A DNA stretch of 64,000 nucleotides from GAS188 sp044445965 (GTDB taxonomy: Bacteria > Pseudomonadota > Alphaproteobacteria > Rhizobiales > Beijerinckiaceae): contig JBIOEJ010000008.1 of NCBI GenBank assembly GCA_044445965.1, forward strand, positions 8,411 to 72,410, in the 5' to 3' direction. The translations under genes and the position numbers were made by a program. Positions within the stretch are counted from its first letter, which is position 1, and each line of letters starts with the position of its first letter. Shown piece after piece: positions 45,391-54,122 of this stretch. Below the pieces are notes generated by a model. That model did no database searches. It saw only the letters and a list, made by a program, of their open reading frames with translations, and was not told the DNA's origin.

Positions 45391-46320
45391 TCAGGATTTG
45401 CTCGGCGCCGCGCGGCCGAGCAGGCCTGTCGGCCTGAAGACCAGCACCAGCACCAGGATCGAGAAGATGATCACGTCGGTCCAGCGCACTTCGAGATACT
45501 GGCCGCCGAGCGATTCGATGAGCCCGATCAACACTCCGCCCAGCATGGCGCCCGGGATATTGCCGATGCCGCCGAGCACAGCCGCCGTAAAGGCGCGAAG
45601 GCCAGCTGTATAACCGATAATGAAGCTCGTATAATTGTAATAGAGCCCGAAAATAAAGCCGGCAGCGCCGGCAAGCGCCGAGCCGAGAAAGAAGGTGATG
45701 ATGACCACCCGGTCGACATCGACGCCGACCATGCGCGCCGCTTCCTGGTCCTGGGCGGTGGCCTGCATGGCCTTGCCCATCTTGGTGTGGCGGACGAAAT
45801 AGTGAAGCGCGATCATGAGCGCGATCGAGAGGGCCCAGAGCAGGACCTCGCGCAGGCGCAGCACCGCCTCGCCGATCTCCCAGCGGATATTCGGCATCGG
45901 ATTGGAATAGTTCTTGGAGTCGGCGCCGGTGGTCAGCAGGATCACGTTGAACAGGATGTAGGAGAGGCCGATGGTCGTGATCATCGGCGCCGTTCCCGAT
46001 ACGCCGCGCAGCGCCCGCAGCGTGAAGCGCTCGATGAGCGCGCCGAGCAGCCCGGTACCCAACATGGTGACGACGAGCACCAGCACCAGCAGGCCGATCA
46101 GGGGCAAGCCATAGAGAATATGGCTCTGGCCCACGAACCCCATGGCCTGCATCATCCACAACGCGATGAAGGAGCCCACCATGAAGATGTTGAAATGGGC
46201 GAAGTTGATCAGCTCGATAATGCCGTAGACCATGGTGAACCCGAGCGCGAGAAGCGAATACATCGCGCCCAGGCTCACCCCATTGATGACCTGCTGAAGC
46301 AGGATATCCCCAAATTCCAC
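45391..46320 (-). CDS. livH: LivH-type permease
   Basis: A 309-residue inner-membrane permease of the branched-chain amino-acid ABC class, with about eight helices. Typical parts are QQVINGVSLGAMYSLLALGFTMVYG at the start, the QDQEAARMVGVDVDRVV loop that contacts the ATPase (EAA-like), and AVLGGIGNIPGAMLGGVLIG. The start is GTG at 46320 with GGGAG upstream. It lies 12 bases before the fused gene. Together with LivMG and LivF it forms the full transporter core. Confidence 0.93.
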   Translation of the reverse strand: MEFGDILLQQVINGVSLGAMYSLLALGFTMVYGIIELINFAHFNIFMVGSFIALWMMQAMGFVGQSHILYGLPLIGLLVLVLVVTMLGTGLLGALIERFTLRALRGVSGTAPMITTIGLSYILFNVILLTTGADSKNYSNPMPNIRWEIGEAVLRLREVLLWALSIALMIALHYFVRHTKMGKAMQATAQDQEAARMVGVDVDRVVIITFFLGSALAGAAGFIFGLYYNYTSFIIGYTAGLRAFTAAVLGGIGNIPGAMLGGVLIGLIESLGGQYLEVRWTDVIIFSILVLVLVFRPTGLLGRAAPSKS

Positions 46321-46356
46321 GCTAGGACTCCCGTTTCAGCATCAAATCAAGTGCAA

Positions 46357-47610
46357 TCAGGACTGGGGAGCGACCCCGATATACGGATTCTGATGCGTGA
46401 GGTCATCGTCGGGATACTTGGCGTTGTGCTTGTATTGGAAGACGCTGACGGTGCGGTCCTTGATGTCGCCGTTCTCGTCGAACGAGATCACGCCTTGCAA
46501 GGTCTTGAGGTTGGTGGTCTGCATGGCGTCGCGCACATTCGAGCGAGTCAGCTCCTTTTTGCTGTCCACGACGCGCTTGATGGCGTCGAGGACGACGAGC
46601 GCCGCGTCATAAGCGGTGATCGAGTAGTCGCTCGGTACGTCCTTGTACTTGTCCGTGAAGGTCTTGACGAAGGCCGCCGCCGCCGGATCCTCGGTGAGAT
46701 GGGGGCCGGCATTGGTGGAATACCACCCCTCGATCGCCGGGAAGCCGCCGCCTTTCAGGAAGCTGCCGCCCTGGACGCCGTCGCCGCCGCCCTTGGGCAT
46801 GGCCGGAATGACGTCATAGGCTTGCTTGGCAAGCTTGACGCCCGCCTGCGCCACGCCGCCATAATAGAGGGCATCGGGCTTCAGACCTTTGATCTTGGTC
46901 AGGATGGTCGTGTAGTCGGCCTCCTTGGGGTTGAGCTGATCGCGGCCCAAGATCTTGATGCCGTCTTTTTCGGCCTGCTTTTGGAACGAGTCCGCGATGC
47001 CGACCCCGTATGCGCCCGAGTCGTCGAGGACGTAGACCGACTTCGCCTTGAGGGTCTGGGCGAAGAAATTCGCCATGTTCGGGCCTTGGTAGGCGTCCGT
47101 CGTCACTGTACGGAAATAGATGGCGCGCCCCTTGGGCTTGAATTGCCCTGCCATCTTCGGATCGGTGATGTCGGGATTGGTCGAGCTCGGCGTGATCGTG
47201 GCGAGGTCAGCCTCGCTCAGGATCGGCGTCATCGCCTTGCCTTCCCCGCTCATTTCCGGACCGAGATTGGCGATGACCGCCGGATCGGAGATCAGCTTCT
47301 TGGTATTGGTCGCGGCTTGCGCGGGATCATATTGGCCGGCCGTCGCGGTGCCGCTGTCATAAGTCACGACCTCGATCTTGTAGCCCGCGACGCCGCCCTT
47401 GGCGTTCGCCTCGTCGATCGCGATCTGGAAGCCGTGCGCGATCTTCGAGGTGTCATCGGCGTCCGCGCCGGTGAACGGCAAGGTCATGCCGAGCTTGACG
47501 GTTTTCTGTTGCGCTTGCAGGCCGGAGATGCCTGCGACACCCGCCAGGGCCGCGACGCTCGCGACGGCGGCGACATTGAATGCACGGCGCGTATGTTTGG
47601 ACTGTTTCAT
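46357..47610 (-). CDS. Branched-chain amino-acid/amide type ABC solute-binding protein
   Basis: A 417-residue LivJ/LivK-like periplasmic protein. It begins with a signal region carrying two arginines (HTRRAFNVAAVASVAALAGV), cleaved near LQA-QQ, then the type I binding fold: VKLGMTLPFTGADADDTSKI, a hinge at about 175 (AYGVGIADSFQK) and YSITAYDAALVVLDAI near the end. It binds a branched-chain, hydrophobic or amide-like solute; which one is not decidable here. Start ATG at 47610 follows GAGGTG; a GTG nine bases earlier is less likely. It is first in the operon, and a -24/-12-like element lies about 75 bases upstream. Confidence 0.9.
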   Translation of the reverse strand: MKQSKHTRRAFNVAAVASVAALAGVAGISGLQAQQKTVKLGMTLPFTGADADDTSKIAHGFQIAIDEANAKGGVAGYKIEVVTYDSGTATAGQYDPAQAATNTKKLISDPAVIANLGPEMSGEGKAMTPILSEADLATITPSSTNPDITDPKMAGQFKPKGRAIYFRTVTTDAYQGPNMANFFAQTLKAKSVYVLDDSGAYGVGIADSFQKQAEKDGIKILGRDQLNPKEADYTTILTKIKGLKPDALYYGGVAQAGVKLAKQAYDVIPAMPKGGGDGVQGGSFLKGGGFPAIEGWYSTNAGPHLTEDPAAAAFVKTFTDKYKDVPSDYSITAYDAALVVLDAIKRVVDSKKELTRSNVRDAMQTTNLKTLQGVISFDENGDIKDRTVSVFQYKHNAKYPDDDLTHQNPYIGVAPQS

Positions 47611-47684
47611 GGACTTCACCTCGTTGACGGCCTAACCCTTTTTGTTACCGCGGCCGTTGCAGCGCGCCCGCGGAATTATTTGAG

Positions 47685-47699
47685 GCAAGAAGCTTGCCA
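47685..47699 (-). promoter_or_regulatory. Sigma-54 (-24/-12) promoter candidate upstream of the liv operon
   Basis: On the minus strand the 15-base element TGGCAAGCTTCTTGC matches the sigma-54 consensus (TGGCAC, 5 bases, TTGC) at all positions but one, with the invariant GG and GC exactly 10 bases apart. It lies 75 bases before the binding-protein ATG. The consensus is known; activity is inferred. Confidence 0.5.
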
Positions 47700-47876
47700 T
47701 TGGTCCCGGGAAGGCTGCGAGACATTCGCCACCGGCGCAAGCCGGAAATGTCGAAGACTCCTCAGCCCGTCAGGTCCGGATCGGGACCCCCCAGCAAACC
47801 TTCCTGCGGCGAGCGTAAGCTGCGATATGCCGGCAGAGCAACAAGAATCTACGTGTATCAGCCCTAACCGCCTATT

Positions 47877-48992
47877 TCACCCCTGCTCAGCCTGTCGGGG
47901 CAGCGGATAGTCATGCGACGCGCCTGAGAAATCCTCCACGGTCCAGCCCGGACGGTCGGCTCGCGTCGAGCCACCCGTCAAATAGGCAGGCCCGATCGGG
48001 GATTTCCCGTGGCCGCCGGGGATATCGAGGACGTAGCTCGGCTGGCATAGGCCCGATATTCGCCCGCGCAGGGCGCGCATCAATTCATGGCCGCGCTCGA
48101 TCGGCACGCGAAGATGCGCCGTGCCCGGCGCGCGATCGAGATGGTGCAGGTAATAGGGCTTGATGCGCGTCTCGACGAAAGCCCGCATCAAGGAGGCGAG
48201 CGTCGCCTCGTCATCATTGACGCCTTTCAGGAGCACCGTCTGGCTGAGCATGGGAATGCCGGCATCGATCAATCTTGCGCAGGCGGAGCGGGCCTCGGAG
48301 GTGAGCTCGCGCGGGTGATTGGCATGGAGCGCCACATACACGGCCTTGCCGGCGCATTTCAGGGCGCGGATGAGAGGAACGGTGATGCGCTCGGGCGCGG
48401 TCGCCGGCACCCGCGTATGCCAGCGCATCACCTTGACGTGAGCGATCGCGCCGACGCGCCGCACGACGTCACGGATGCGGCGCGGCGAGAGGATGAGGGG
48501 ATCGCCGCCGCTGAAGATGACTTCCCAAATGGCGGGTCGAGCCGCGACATAGGCAATCGCCGCCTCGAGCGCTTCGTTGGCGAGCAGCGCCTTGCCCTTT
48601 TGCCCGACCGTTTCGCGCCGAAAGCAGAATCGGCAATAGACCGGGCACAGGCTGGAGAGCTTGATGAGCACGCGGTCGGGATAGCGATGCACCAGCCCCT
48701 CGAGCGGCGAATGGGCGTCGTCGCCGATCGGGTCGGAGTGTTCGTCGCGCGCCTGCGTCAGCTCGGCCGCGTCGGGAACGAATTGGCGAGCGATCGGATC
48801 TGCGGGGTCCGCCGGATCGATCAGGGCCGCGATGGAAGGCGTGATCGCGACCGCATAGCGGGCGGCGACCCGCTCGATTTCGCCGAGGCGCCGGCGCGGC
48901 ACTAACCCTGCCGCCGCCAGGGCGGCCGCGTCGGTCAACGCGGGCGCAGCCTTGGCGCGGCGCGCGGAGATGGAGGCAGGGTGCGTTCGCAT
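47877..48992 (-). CDS. epmB: EF-P beta-lysylation protein EpmB (lysine 2,3-aminomutase family)
   Basis: A 371-residue radical-SAM enzyme converting L-lysine to beta-lysine for EF-P modification. The iron-sulfur motif is CPVYCRFCFRR (about residue 115); further markers are EVIFSGGDPLILSPRR, a PLP-lysine region near GKSP (HGKSPIGPAYL) and ALHANHPRELT. It lacks the long C-terminal extension of catabolic lysine aminomutases, and lies in the same place as epmA and efp, which supports the EpmB assignment over KamA. Start ATG at 48992 has AGGA. A 106-base gap separates it from epmA on the same strand. Confidence 0.9.
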   Translation of the reverse strand: MRTHPASISARRAKAAPALTDAAALAAAGLVPRRRLGEIERVAARYAVAITPSIAALIDPADPADPIARQFVPDAAELTQARDEHSDPIGDDAHSPLEGLVHRYPDRVLIKLSSLCPVYCRFCFRRETVGQKGKALLANEALEAAIAYVAARPAIWEVIFSGGDPLILSPRRIRDVVRRVGAIAHVKVMRWHTRVPATAPERITVPLIRALKCAGKAVYVALHANHPRELTSEARSACARLIDAGIPMLSQTVLLKGVNDDEATLASLMRAFVETRIKPYYLHHLDRAPGTAHLRVPIERGHELMRALRGRISGLCQPSYVLDIPGGHGKSPIGPAYLTGGSTRADRPGWTVEDFSGASHDYPLPRQAEQG

Positions 48993-49098
48993 CGTTCCTC
49001 AGTCGCCGCCGAGCCACGCGACGTCAAGCCCTGCAGCATGCCAACTGCCTGCCAAGCGGACCGTCGCTCCTTGCCCCCGGGTCAAGCCCTCTCGCCCG

Positions 49099-50160
49099 TC
49101 AGCGCGGCATGGGGGTCCACAGAACGTCCTCGATCCGGGCGACGCCGGTCGCGAGCATGATCAGGCGGTCGAGCCCCAGCGCGCTGCCGCTCGTCGGCGG
49201 CATCAGGGTAAGCGCCGCGAGCAGGTCCTCGTCGAGCGGATAGCGCTCGCCGTAACGGCGCTGCTTGTCGTCCATATCGGCCTCGAAACGGCGGCGCTGC
49301 TCGGCGGCGTCGATCAGCTCGCCGAAGGCGTTGGCGAGTTCGACGCCGCAGGCATAGAGCTCGAAGCGCTCGGCGAGCCTCGGATCGGCGGGTTTGGGGC
49401 GGGCGAGCGCGGCTTGCGAGATCGGGTAGTCGAACAGGATCGTCGCCTTCCCCAGGCCGAGATTGGGCTCGACCTTTTCGGTGATGACGCGGCTGAAGAT
49501 GTCGCCGAGCTCGTCATCGCCAGCGACCCGCAAGCCGGCTTTCTGCGCCGCTTCCCCGAGCCGATGGCGCGCCGCATCGGGTCCTGCTTCGAGCGCCCTC
49601 ATGAGGTCGATCCCGGCGAACCGGGCAAATGCGTCGGGAACGCTCAATCGCTCCGGCCCCGCGAAAGGGTCAGCCTGCCTGTCGCGCCAGCGCAAGGTCG
49701 TGGCGCCGCAGGCCCTGGCCGCGACCACGAGGAGCGCCGCGCTATCCTCCATGAGCGCTTCGTAGCCCTCATTGGCGCGATACCATTCGAGCATGGTGAA
49801 TTCGGGGTGATGCAGCGCGCCGCGCTCCTTGTCGCGGAAGACCCGCGCCAAGGTGAAGATGCGCGTCTCGCCGGCGGCGATCAGCTTCTTGCAGGCAAAT
49901 TCCGGCGAGGTGTGAAGGTAGAGCGGCCGGCGTGCCCCGTCAGGCCCCTCGATCTCGGTGGAGAGCGCATGCAAATGCGTCTCATTGCCCGGCGAGGCCT
50001 GGAGGATTCCGGTTTCCACCTCGACGAAGCCTTGCTCCTGGAACCAGCCGCGAATCGCCTGGATGATACGTCCGCGCGCACGCAGCACGGGAGCGCGGTC
50101 GCGATGCGCATGCGGCGTCCACCAGGGCGAGGGGAGGGGCGAGGCGCTCGGGCCGTGCAT
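49099..50160 (-). CDS. epmA: EF-P--(R)-beta-lysine ligase EpmA
   Basis: A 353-residue class II aminoacyl-tRNA-synthetase-like enzyme without an anticodon-binding domain. It has the catalytic-core motifs of truncated LysRS: LYLHTSPEFACKKLIA (motif 2 region), HHPEFTMLEWYRANEGYEAL and the motif 3 SALGLDRLIMLATGV near the C-terminus. It adds beta-lysine to the conserved lysine of EF-P. Length is a little greater than E. coli EpmA (325). It is divergent from efp (115 bases between starts), keeping the modification enzymes next to their target. Start ATG at 50160. Confidence 0.94.
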   Translation of the reverse strand: MHGPSASPLPSPWWTPHAHRDRAPVLRARGRIIQAIRGWFQEQGFVEVETGILQASPGNETHLHALSTEIEGPDGARRPLYLHTSPEFACKKLIAAGETRIFTLARVFRDKERGALHHPEFTMLEWYRANEGYEALMEDSAALLVVAARACGATTLRWRDRQADPFAGPERLSVPDAFARFAGIDLMRALEAGPDAARHRLGEAAQKAGLRVAGDDELGDIFSRVITEKVEPNLGLGKATILFDYPISQAALARPKPADPRLAERFELYACGVELANAFGELIDAAEQRRRFEADMDDKQRRYGERYPLDEDLLAALTLMPPTSGSALGLDRLIMLATGVARIEDVLWTPMPR

Positions 50161-50275
50161 GCCTCACTTGCCTTCGGCTCGCAAAGCTGGAAGGAGGAGG
50201 GCCGGGCTCGCGCCACGCCGCGAGACGGCGCCTGCCGGCGCTCGCGAGCGCGCCAACATTCGAGGATTGAGAACC

Positions 50276-50842
50276 GTGAAGGTCATCGCCAGTTCGCTTC
50301 GCAAGGGAGCGGTCGTCGATATCGACGACAAGCTCTACGTCATCTTGAGCGCCGAGAACATCCATCCGGGCAAGGGCACGCCGGTGACCCAGGTCGATAT
50401 GCGGCGCATCTCGGACGGGGTGAAGGTCTCCGAGCGCTGGCGCACCACGGAGCAAGTCGAGCGCGCCCATGTGGAAGATCGGGACTACACCTTCCTCTAT
50501 GAGGATGGCGAGGGCTTCCACTTCATGAATTCCGACACTTACGATCAGGTGCAGGTGCCGGCCGATATCATCGGCGATCAAGCACCCTATCTCGCTCCCG
50601 AGATGAAGGTGAAGCTGTCGATCCATGAGGAGACGCCGATCGCCATCGAGCTGCCGCAGCGCGCCGTGCTCGAAGTGGTCGAGACGGAGCCGACGACCAA
50701 GGGCCAGACCGCCTCCTCATCCTATAAGCCGGCGAAGCTTTCCAATGGCGTGCGCACCATGGTGCCCCCGCATATCGCGGTCGGCACGCGGATCGTGGTC
50801 ATGACGGCCGATGGCTCCTATGTGGAGCGTGCCAAGGATTGA
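50276..50842 (+). CDS. efp: Elongation factor P
   Basis: A 188-residue translation factor that relieves stalling at proline stretches. Three OB-like domains are visible: N-terminal KVIASSLRKGAVVDIDDKLY, the loop HPGKGTP whose lysine (residue 33) is the modification site, and the C-terminal KLSNGVRTMVPPHIAVGTRIVV. The lysine rather than arginine fits the EpmA/EpmB pathway encoded alongside. The start is GTG at 50276, given the normal EF-P N-terminus; upstream in-frame codons belong to the promoter region. A hairpin lies 54 bases past the stop. Confidence 0.97.
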   Translation: MKVIASSLRKGAVVDIDDKLYVILSAENIHPGKGTPVTQVDMRRISDGVKVSERWRTTEQVERAHVEDRDYTFLYEDGEGFHFMNSDTYDQVQVPADIIGDQAPYLAPEMKVKLSIHEETPIAIELPQRAVLEVVETEPTTKGQTASSSYKPAKLSNGVRTMVPPHIAVGTRIVVMTADGSYVERAKD

Positions 50843-50895
50843 GACGGCCGATGCTGCGCCGCAATGCTGGGGCGACATGCCATGAGCAGGTCGAA

Positions 50896-50920
50896 TAGCT
50901 GCCCAAAAAACGGGCAGCTA
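50896..50920 (+). repeat. Inverted repeat / possible terminator after efp
   Basis: A perfect 9-bp stem (TAGCTGCCC / GGGCAGCTA) with a 7-base A-rich loop lies 54 bases past the efp stop. There is no downstream T-run on the plus strand, so it may be a weak terminator or a regulatory palindrome upstream of the urt promoter. Confidence 0.45.
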
Positions 50921-50995
50921 AGGAATTACTAGGCAGATTTTGTTCCAAAGCCCGTGCTGGCGGGCGGTTGCCCGCAACGATTCAGCAACCCCCCC

Positions 50996-51011
50996 TGGCA
51001 CAGGACTTGCC
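50996..51011 (+). promoter_or_regulatory. Sigma-54 (-24/-12) promoter upstream of urtA
   Basis: TGGCACAGGACTTGCC contains an exact match to the sigma-54 consensus TGGCAC-N5-TTGC, GG and GC 10 bases apart, 57 bases before the urtA ATG. In proteobacteria the urea transporter is commonly under NtrC/sigma-54 nitrogen control, and the match supports that here. I could not recognise clear NtrC binding sites in the 150 bases upstream. Confidence 0.75.
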
Positions 51012-51067
51012 AACCTCTGGGCGTCGCATGTGGCGACGCAAAACAAAAACCCTGGAGGTGTGGGTCG

Positions 51068-52363
51068 ATGCGTTATCAAATCAACCGGAGGGCCGTCCTG
51101 GGGCTCGCGCTCGGCGCGACGCTCGCCGGGGTGGCCGCTGCTGCCGCGCGCGCGGACGATACGATCAAGGTCGGCATCCTCCACTCGCTGTCGGGCACCA
51201 TGGCGATCAGCGAGACCACGCTGAAGGATGTCATGTTGATGCTGATCGACGAGCAGAACAAGAAAGGCGGTCTGCTCGGCAAGAAGCTCGAAGCGGTCGT
51301 CGTCGACCCTGCGTCGAATTGGCCTCTCTTCGCTGAGAAGGCGCGGGAGCTGATCGGCAAGGACAAGGTCGCGGCGGTGTTCGGCTGCTGGACCTCGGTG
51401 TCGCGCAAATCCGTGCTGCCGGTGTTCAAGGAGCTCGATTCGGTGCTCTTCTATCCGGTGCAATATGAGGGCGAGGAGAGCGAGAGGAACGTGTTCTATA
51501 CCGGCGCCGCGCCGAACCAGCAGGCGATCCCGGCCGTCGACTACCTGATGGACCAAGGCATCAAGCGCTGGGTCCTCGAAGGCACCGACTATGTCTATCC
51601 CCGTACCACGAACAAGATCCTCGAGGCCTATCTGAAGTCGAAGGGCGTGGCCGACGCCGACATCTCGATCAACTATACGCCTTTCGGCTATTCGGATTGG
51701 CAGACCCGCGTCGCCGCGATCAAGAAATTCGGCTCCGAGGGCAAGAAGACGGCGGTCGTCTCGACCATCAACGGCGACGCCAACGTGCCTTTCTACAAGG
51801 AGCTCGGCAACCAGGGCCTCAAGGCGACCGATATTCCGGTCGTCGCCTTCTCTGTCGGCGAAGAAGAGCTTGCCGGCATCGACACCAAACCGCTCATCGG
51901 CCATCTCGCCGCCTGGAATTATTTCCAGTCGATCGATACGCCGGATAACAAGGCCTTCATCGCCAAATGGCAGGCCTACACCAAGAACCCGAAGCGCGTG
52001 TCGAATGATCCGATGGAAGCCCATGTCATCGGCTTCGCCATGTGGGTGAAGGCGGTCGAGAAGGCCGGCACCACCGATCCGGACAAGGTGATCGACGCGC
52101 TGATCGGCGTCGCCGTGCCGAACCTCACCGGCGGCTATTCGGCCATGATGCCGAACCATCATATCACCAAGCCGGTCTTCATCGGCGAGGTGCAGGGAGA
52201 CGGCCAGTTCTCGGTCGTCTGGCAGACGGCGGGGCTCGTGGTGGCGAACGAATGGTCGCCTTATCTCGAAGGCTCGAAGGACCTGATCGCCGATTGGCGC
52301 AAGCCCTTGAGCTGCGGCAATTTCAACGTCAAGACCGGCAAATGCGGCGGTCAAGGCTCGTAG
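51068..52363 (+). CDS. urtA: Urea ABC transporter substrate-binding protein UrtA
   Basis: A 431-residue periplasmic urea-binding protein of the type I fold. The leader has twin arginines (NRRAVLGLALGATLAGVAA) and cleaves near ARA-DD, consistent with Tat export. Core: IKVGILHSLSGTMAISE, FGCWTSVSRKSVLPVFKE, LFYPVQYEGEE and ADADISINYTPFGYSDWQ, all strongly typical of UrtA. It ends with a Cys pair near the C-terminus (LSCGNFNVKTGKCGG) that could form a disulfide. The ATG follows GGAGG nine bases upstream. It heads the five-gene urt operon and is separated from urtB by a 146-base gap containing hairpins. Confidence 0.95.
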   Translation: MRYQINRRAVLGLALGATLAGVAAAAARADDTIKVGILHSLSGTMAISETTLKDVMLMLIDEQNKKGGLLGKKLEAVVVDPASNWPLFAEKARELIGKDKVAAVFGCWTSVSRKSVLPVFKELDSVLFYPVQYEGEESERNVFYTGAAPNQQAIPAVDYLMDQGIKRWVLEGTDYVYPRTTNKILEAYLKSKGVADADISINYTPFGYSDWQTRVAAIKKFGSEGKKTAVVSTINGDANVPFYKELGNQGLKATDIPVVAFSVGEEELAGIDTKPLIGHLAAWNYFQSIDTPDNKAFIAKWQAYTKNPKRVSNDPMEAHVIGFAMWVKAVEKAGTTDPDKVIDALIGVAVPNLTGGYSAMMPNHHITKPVFIGEVQGDGQFSVVWQTAGLVVANEWSPYLEGSKDLIADWRKPLSCGNFNVKTGKCGGQGS

Positions 52364-52380
52364 TCCGATGCCAGCGGCAA

Positions 52381-52480
52381 GACATGCCTGCGCATGTCGT
52401 CCTTGGGCCGATCATCAAGCCCTGATATGAACGCTGACATGATCGGCTGTCATCCCTTCCCCGCTCGGCGGGGGAGGGAT
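52381..52480 (+). repeat. Two hairpins between urtA and urtB
   Basis: The gap has a 7-bp stem-loop (GACATGC-CTGC-GCATGTC, 52381-52398) and a much stronger 13-bp stem with a 3-base loop (about 52452-52480, one G-T pair). Neither is followed by a T-run. Such structures often make mRNA for the abundant binding protein more stable than that for the permeases. Confidence 0.55.
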
Positions 52481-52509
52481 CGCGCCGTCGAATGACGAAC
52501 GAGAAATAG

Positions 52510-54120
52510 ATGCGGTCACGCACGCGCCTGCTCCATGGGCTCAGCTTGCTTCTGGCCTTTATCTTCTGGGCCGTTCCATCTGCTCAAGCGGCCGGCCGCG
52601 CCGAATTGGTGACGCGCTTCGCCACCGAGAACTTCGGCGAGATCGAAGGCGCGGTCACGGCTCTCGCCGCAAGCGGAGACGAAGCCGCGCAGATCATCAT
52701 TTCGGCATTGGCCGACCGAAGACTGTTCTACAGCCCGTCCGACAAGCGCGTCTTCTACAAGGACGAGGCCGGCAAGACTTTCGACGCCGCGACCTCGGCC
52801 GAGATCGCCGATCCGCCGGGCGGGCTGAAGCCGGTGCGGCTCAACAATCGCGTGCGCTCGACGATCGAGGCGGCGCTCGGCTCGCTTACCCTCATGGCAG
52901 CCGATCCGGCGAAGCGGCTCGAAGCCGCGGAAGCCGTGTTCAAGTCGCGCGATCCCACGGCGCTCGCGGCCCTCGACGCGGCACTGTCCAAGGAAGCCGA
53001 TCCGTCCGTGAAGCGGGTCGTGCAGCAGGCCCGCGCCGCCATCCTCATCCAGAAGGCGGATGCGCCGGAGGCCGATCGCCTCGAGGCCATACGCCTGATC
53101 CGCGATCGTGGCGACCAGGACGCCTTGTCGCTGTTGCGGTCGATCGCTCCCGACGCCTCCGCCTCGATCAAGGAGGCGGCGGCCTCCGCGATATCGTCCA
53201 TAGAGAACCGCCTTGCCCTTTGGGCGACCGTCCAGAATGCCTGGTACGGATTGTCCCTCGGCTCCGTGCTGCTGCTCGCCGCCATCGGTCTTGCCGTGAC
53301 CTTCGGCGTGATGGGCGTGATCAACATGGCCCATGGCGAGATGGTGATGCTCGGCGCCTACACGACCTTCGTGATCCAGGACGCGATGCGCCAGCACGGC
53401 TCGACGAATATGGGCCTTGCTCTCGCCCTCGCCATTCCGGCGGCTTTCCTGGTTTCCGGTATCGCCGGCATGGTCATCGAGCGCAGCGTCATCCGCTTTC
53501 TCTATGGTCGGCCGCTCGAAACCCTGCTCGCGACCTGGGGCATTTCGCTCATCTTGCAGCAGGCGGTGCGCACCGGCTTCGGTCCGACCAACCGCGAGGT
53601 CGATACGCCGAACTTCATGTCCGGCGCCTTCCAGCTCGGCGGCATGCAGATCACCCTGAACCGTCTTGCCATCATCCTGTTCGCGGTGGCCGTGTTCGTA
53701 GCGTTGCAGATCGTACTGCGCTTCACCAGCTTCGGCTTGCGTACGCGCGCCGTCACCCAGAACCGGCGCATGGCGTCCTCGATGGGCATCAGGACCAACT
53801 GGATCGACGCGCTCACCTTCGGCCTGGGCTCAGGCATCGCCGGGCTCGCCGGCGTCGCCCTGTCGCAGATCGACAATGTCTCGCCCAATCTCGGCCAGGG
53901 CTACATCATCGATTCCTTCCTGGTCGTGGTCTTCGGCGGCGTCGGCAATCTCTGGGGTACTCTGATCGGCGCCTTGTCGATCGGCATGGCGAACAAGTTC
54001 CTCGAGCCTTTCGCCGGCGCGGTGCTCGGCAAGATCGCGCTCCTGGTCTTCATCATCCTGTTCATCCAGAAACGGCCGAGGGGGCTGTTCGCCCTGAGGG
54101 GCCGCGCGGTCGAAGCCTGA
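52510..54120 (+). CDS. urtB: Urea ABC transporter permease UrtB
   Basis: A 536-residue protein with an exported N-terminal part and a LivH-like permease part. The signal region SLLLAFIFWAVPSAQAAG is followed by about 200 residues of helical repeat-like sequence (LEAAEAVFKSRDPTALAALDAAL), the extra domain found in UrtB proteins, then the permease from about residue 238: LGSVLLLAAIGLAVTFGVMGVINMAHGE, LETLLATWGISLILQQ and FLVVVFGGVGNLWGTLIGAL. The N-terminal domain is periplasmic. It ends 2 bases before urtC. The ATG has a weak ribosome site. Confidence 0.93.
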   Translation: MRSRTRLLHGLSLLLAFIFWAVPSAQAAGRAELVTRFATENFGEIEGAVTALAASGDEAAQIIISALADRRLFYSPSDKRVFYKDEAGKTFDAATSAEIADPPGGLKPVRLNNRVRSTIEAALGSLTLMAADPAKRLEAAEAVFKSRDPTALAALDAALSKEADPSVKRVVQQARAAILIQKADAPEADRLEAIRLIRDRGDQDALSLLRSIAPDASASIKEAAASAISSIENRLALWATVQNAWYGLSLGSVLLLAAIGLAVTFGVMGVINMAHGEMVMLGAYTTFVIQDAMRQHGSTNMGLALALAIPAAFLVSGIAGMVIERSVIRFLYGRPLETLLATWGISLILQQAVRTGFGPTNREVDTPNFMSGAFQLGGMQITLNRLAIILFAVAVFVALQIVLRFTSFGLRTRAVTQNRRMASSMGIRTNWIDALTFGLGSGIAGLAGVALSQIDNVSPNLGQGYIIDSFLVVVFGGVGNLWGTLIGALSIGMANKFLEPFAGAVLGKIALLVFIILFIQKRPRGLFALRGRAVEA

Positions 54121-54122
54121 CC

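Noticed and set aside
45787..47910. A 707-residue open frame on the plus strand over livH and the binding-protein gene
   Set aside because: Antisense to two clear liv genes; it is a composition artefact without motifs.
50896..50920. NtrC-binding site upstream of urtA
   Set aside because: The palindrome has a plausible distance, but it does not match the NtrC consensus and is equally explained as the efp end hairpin.
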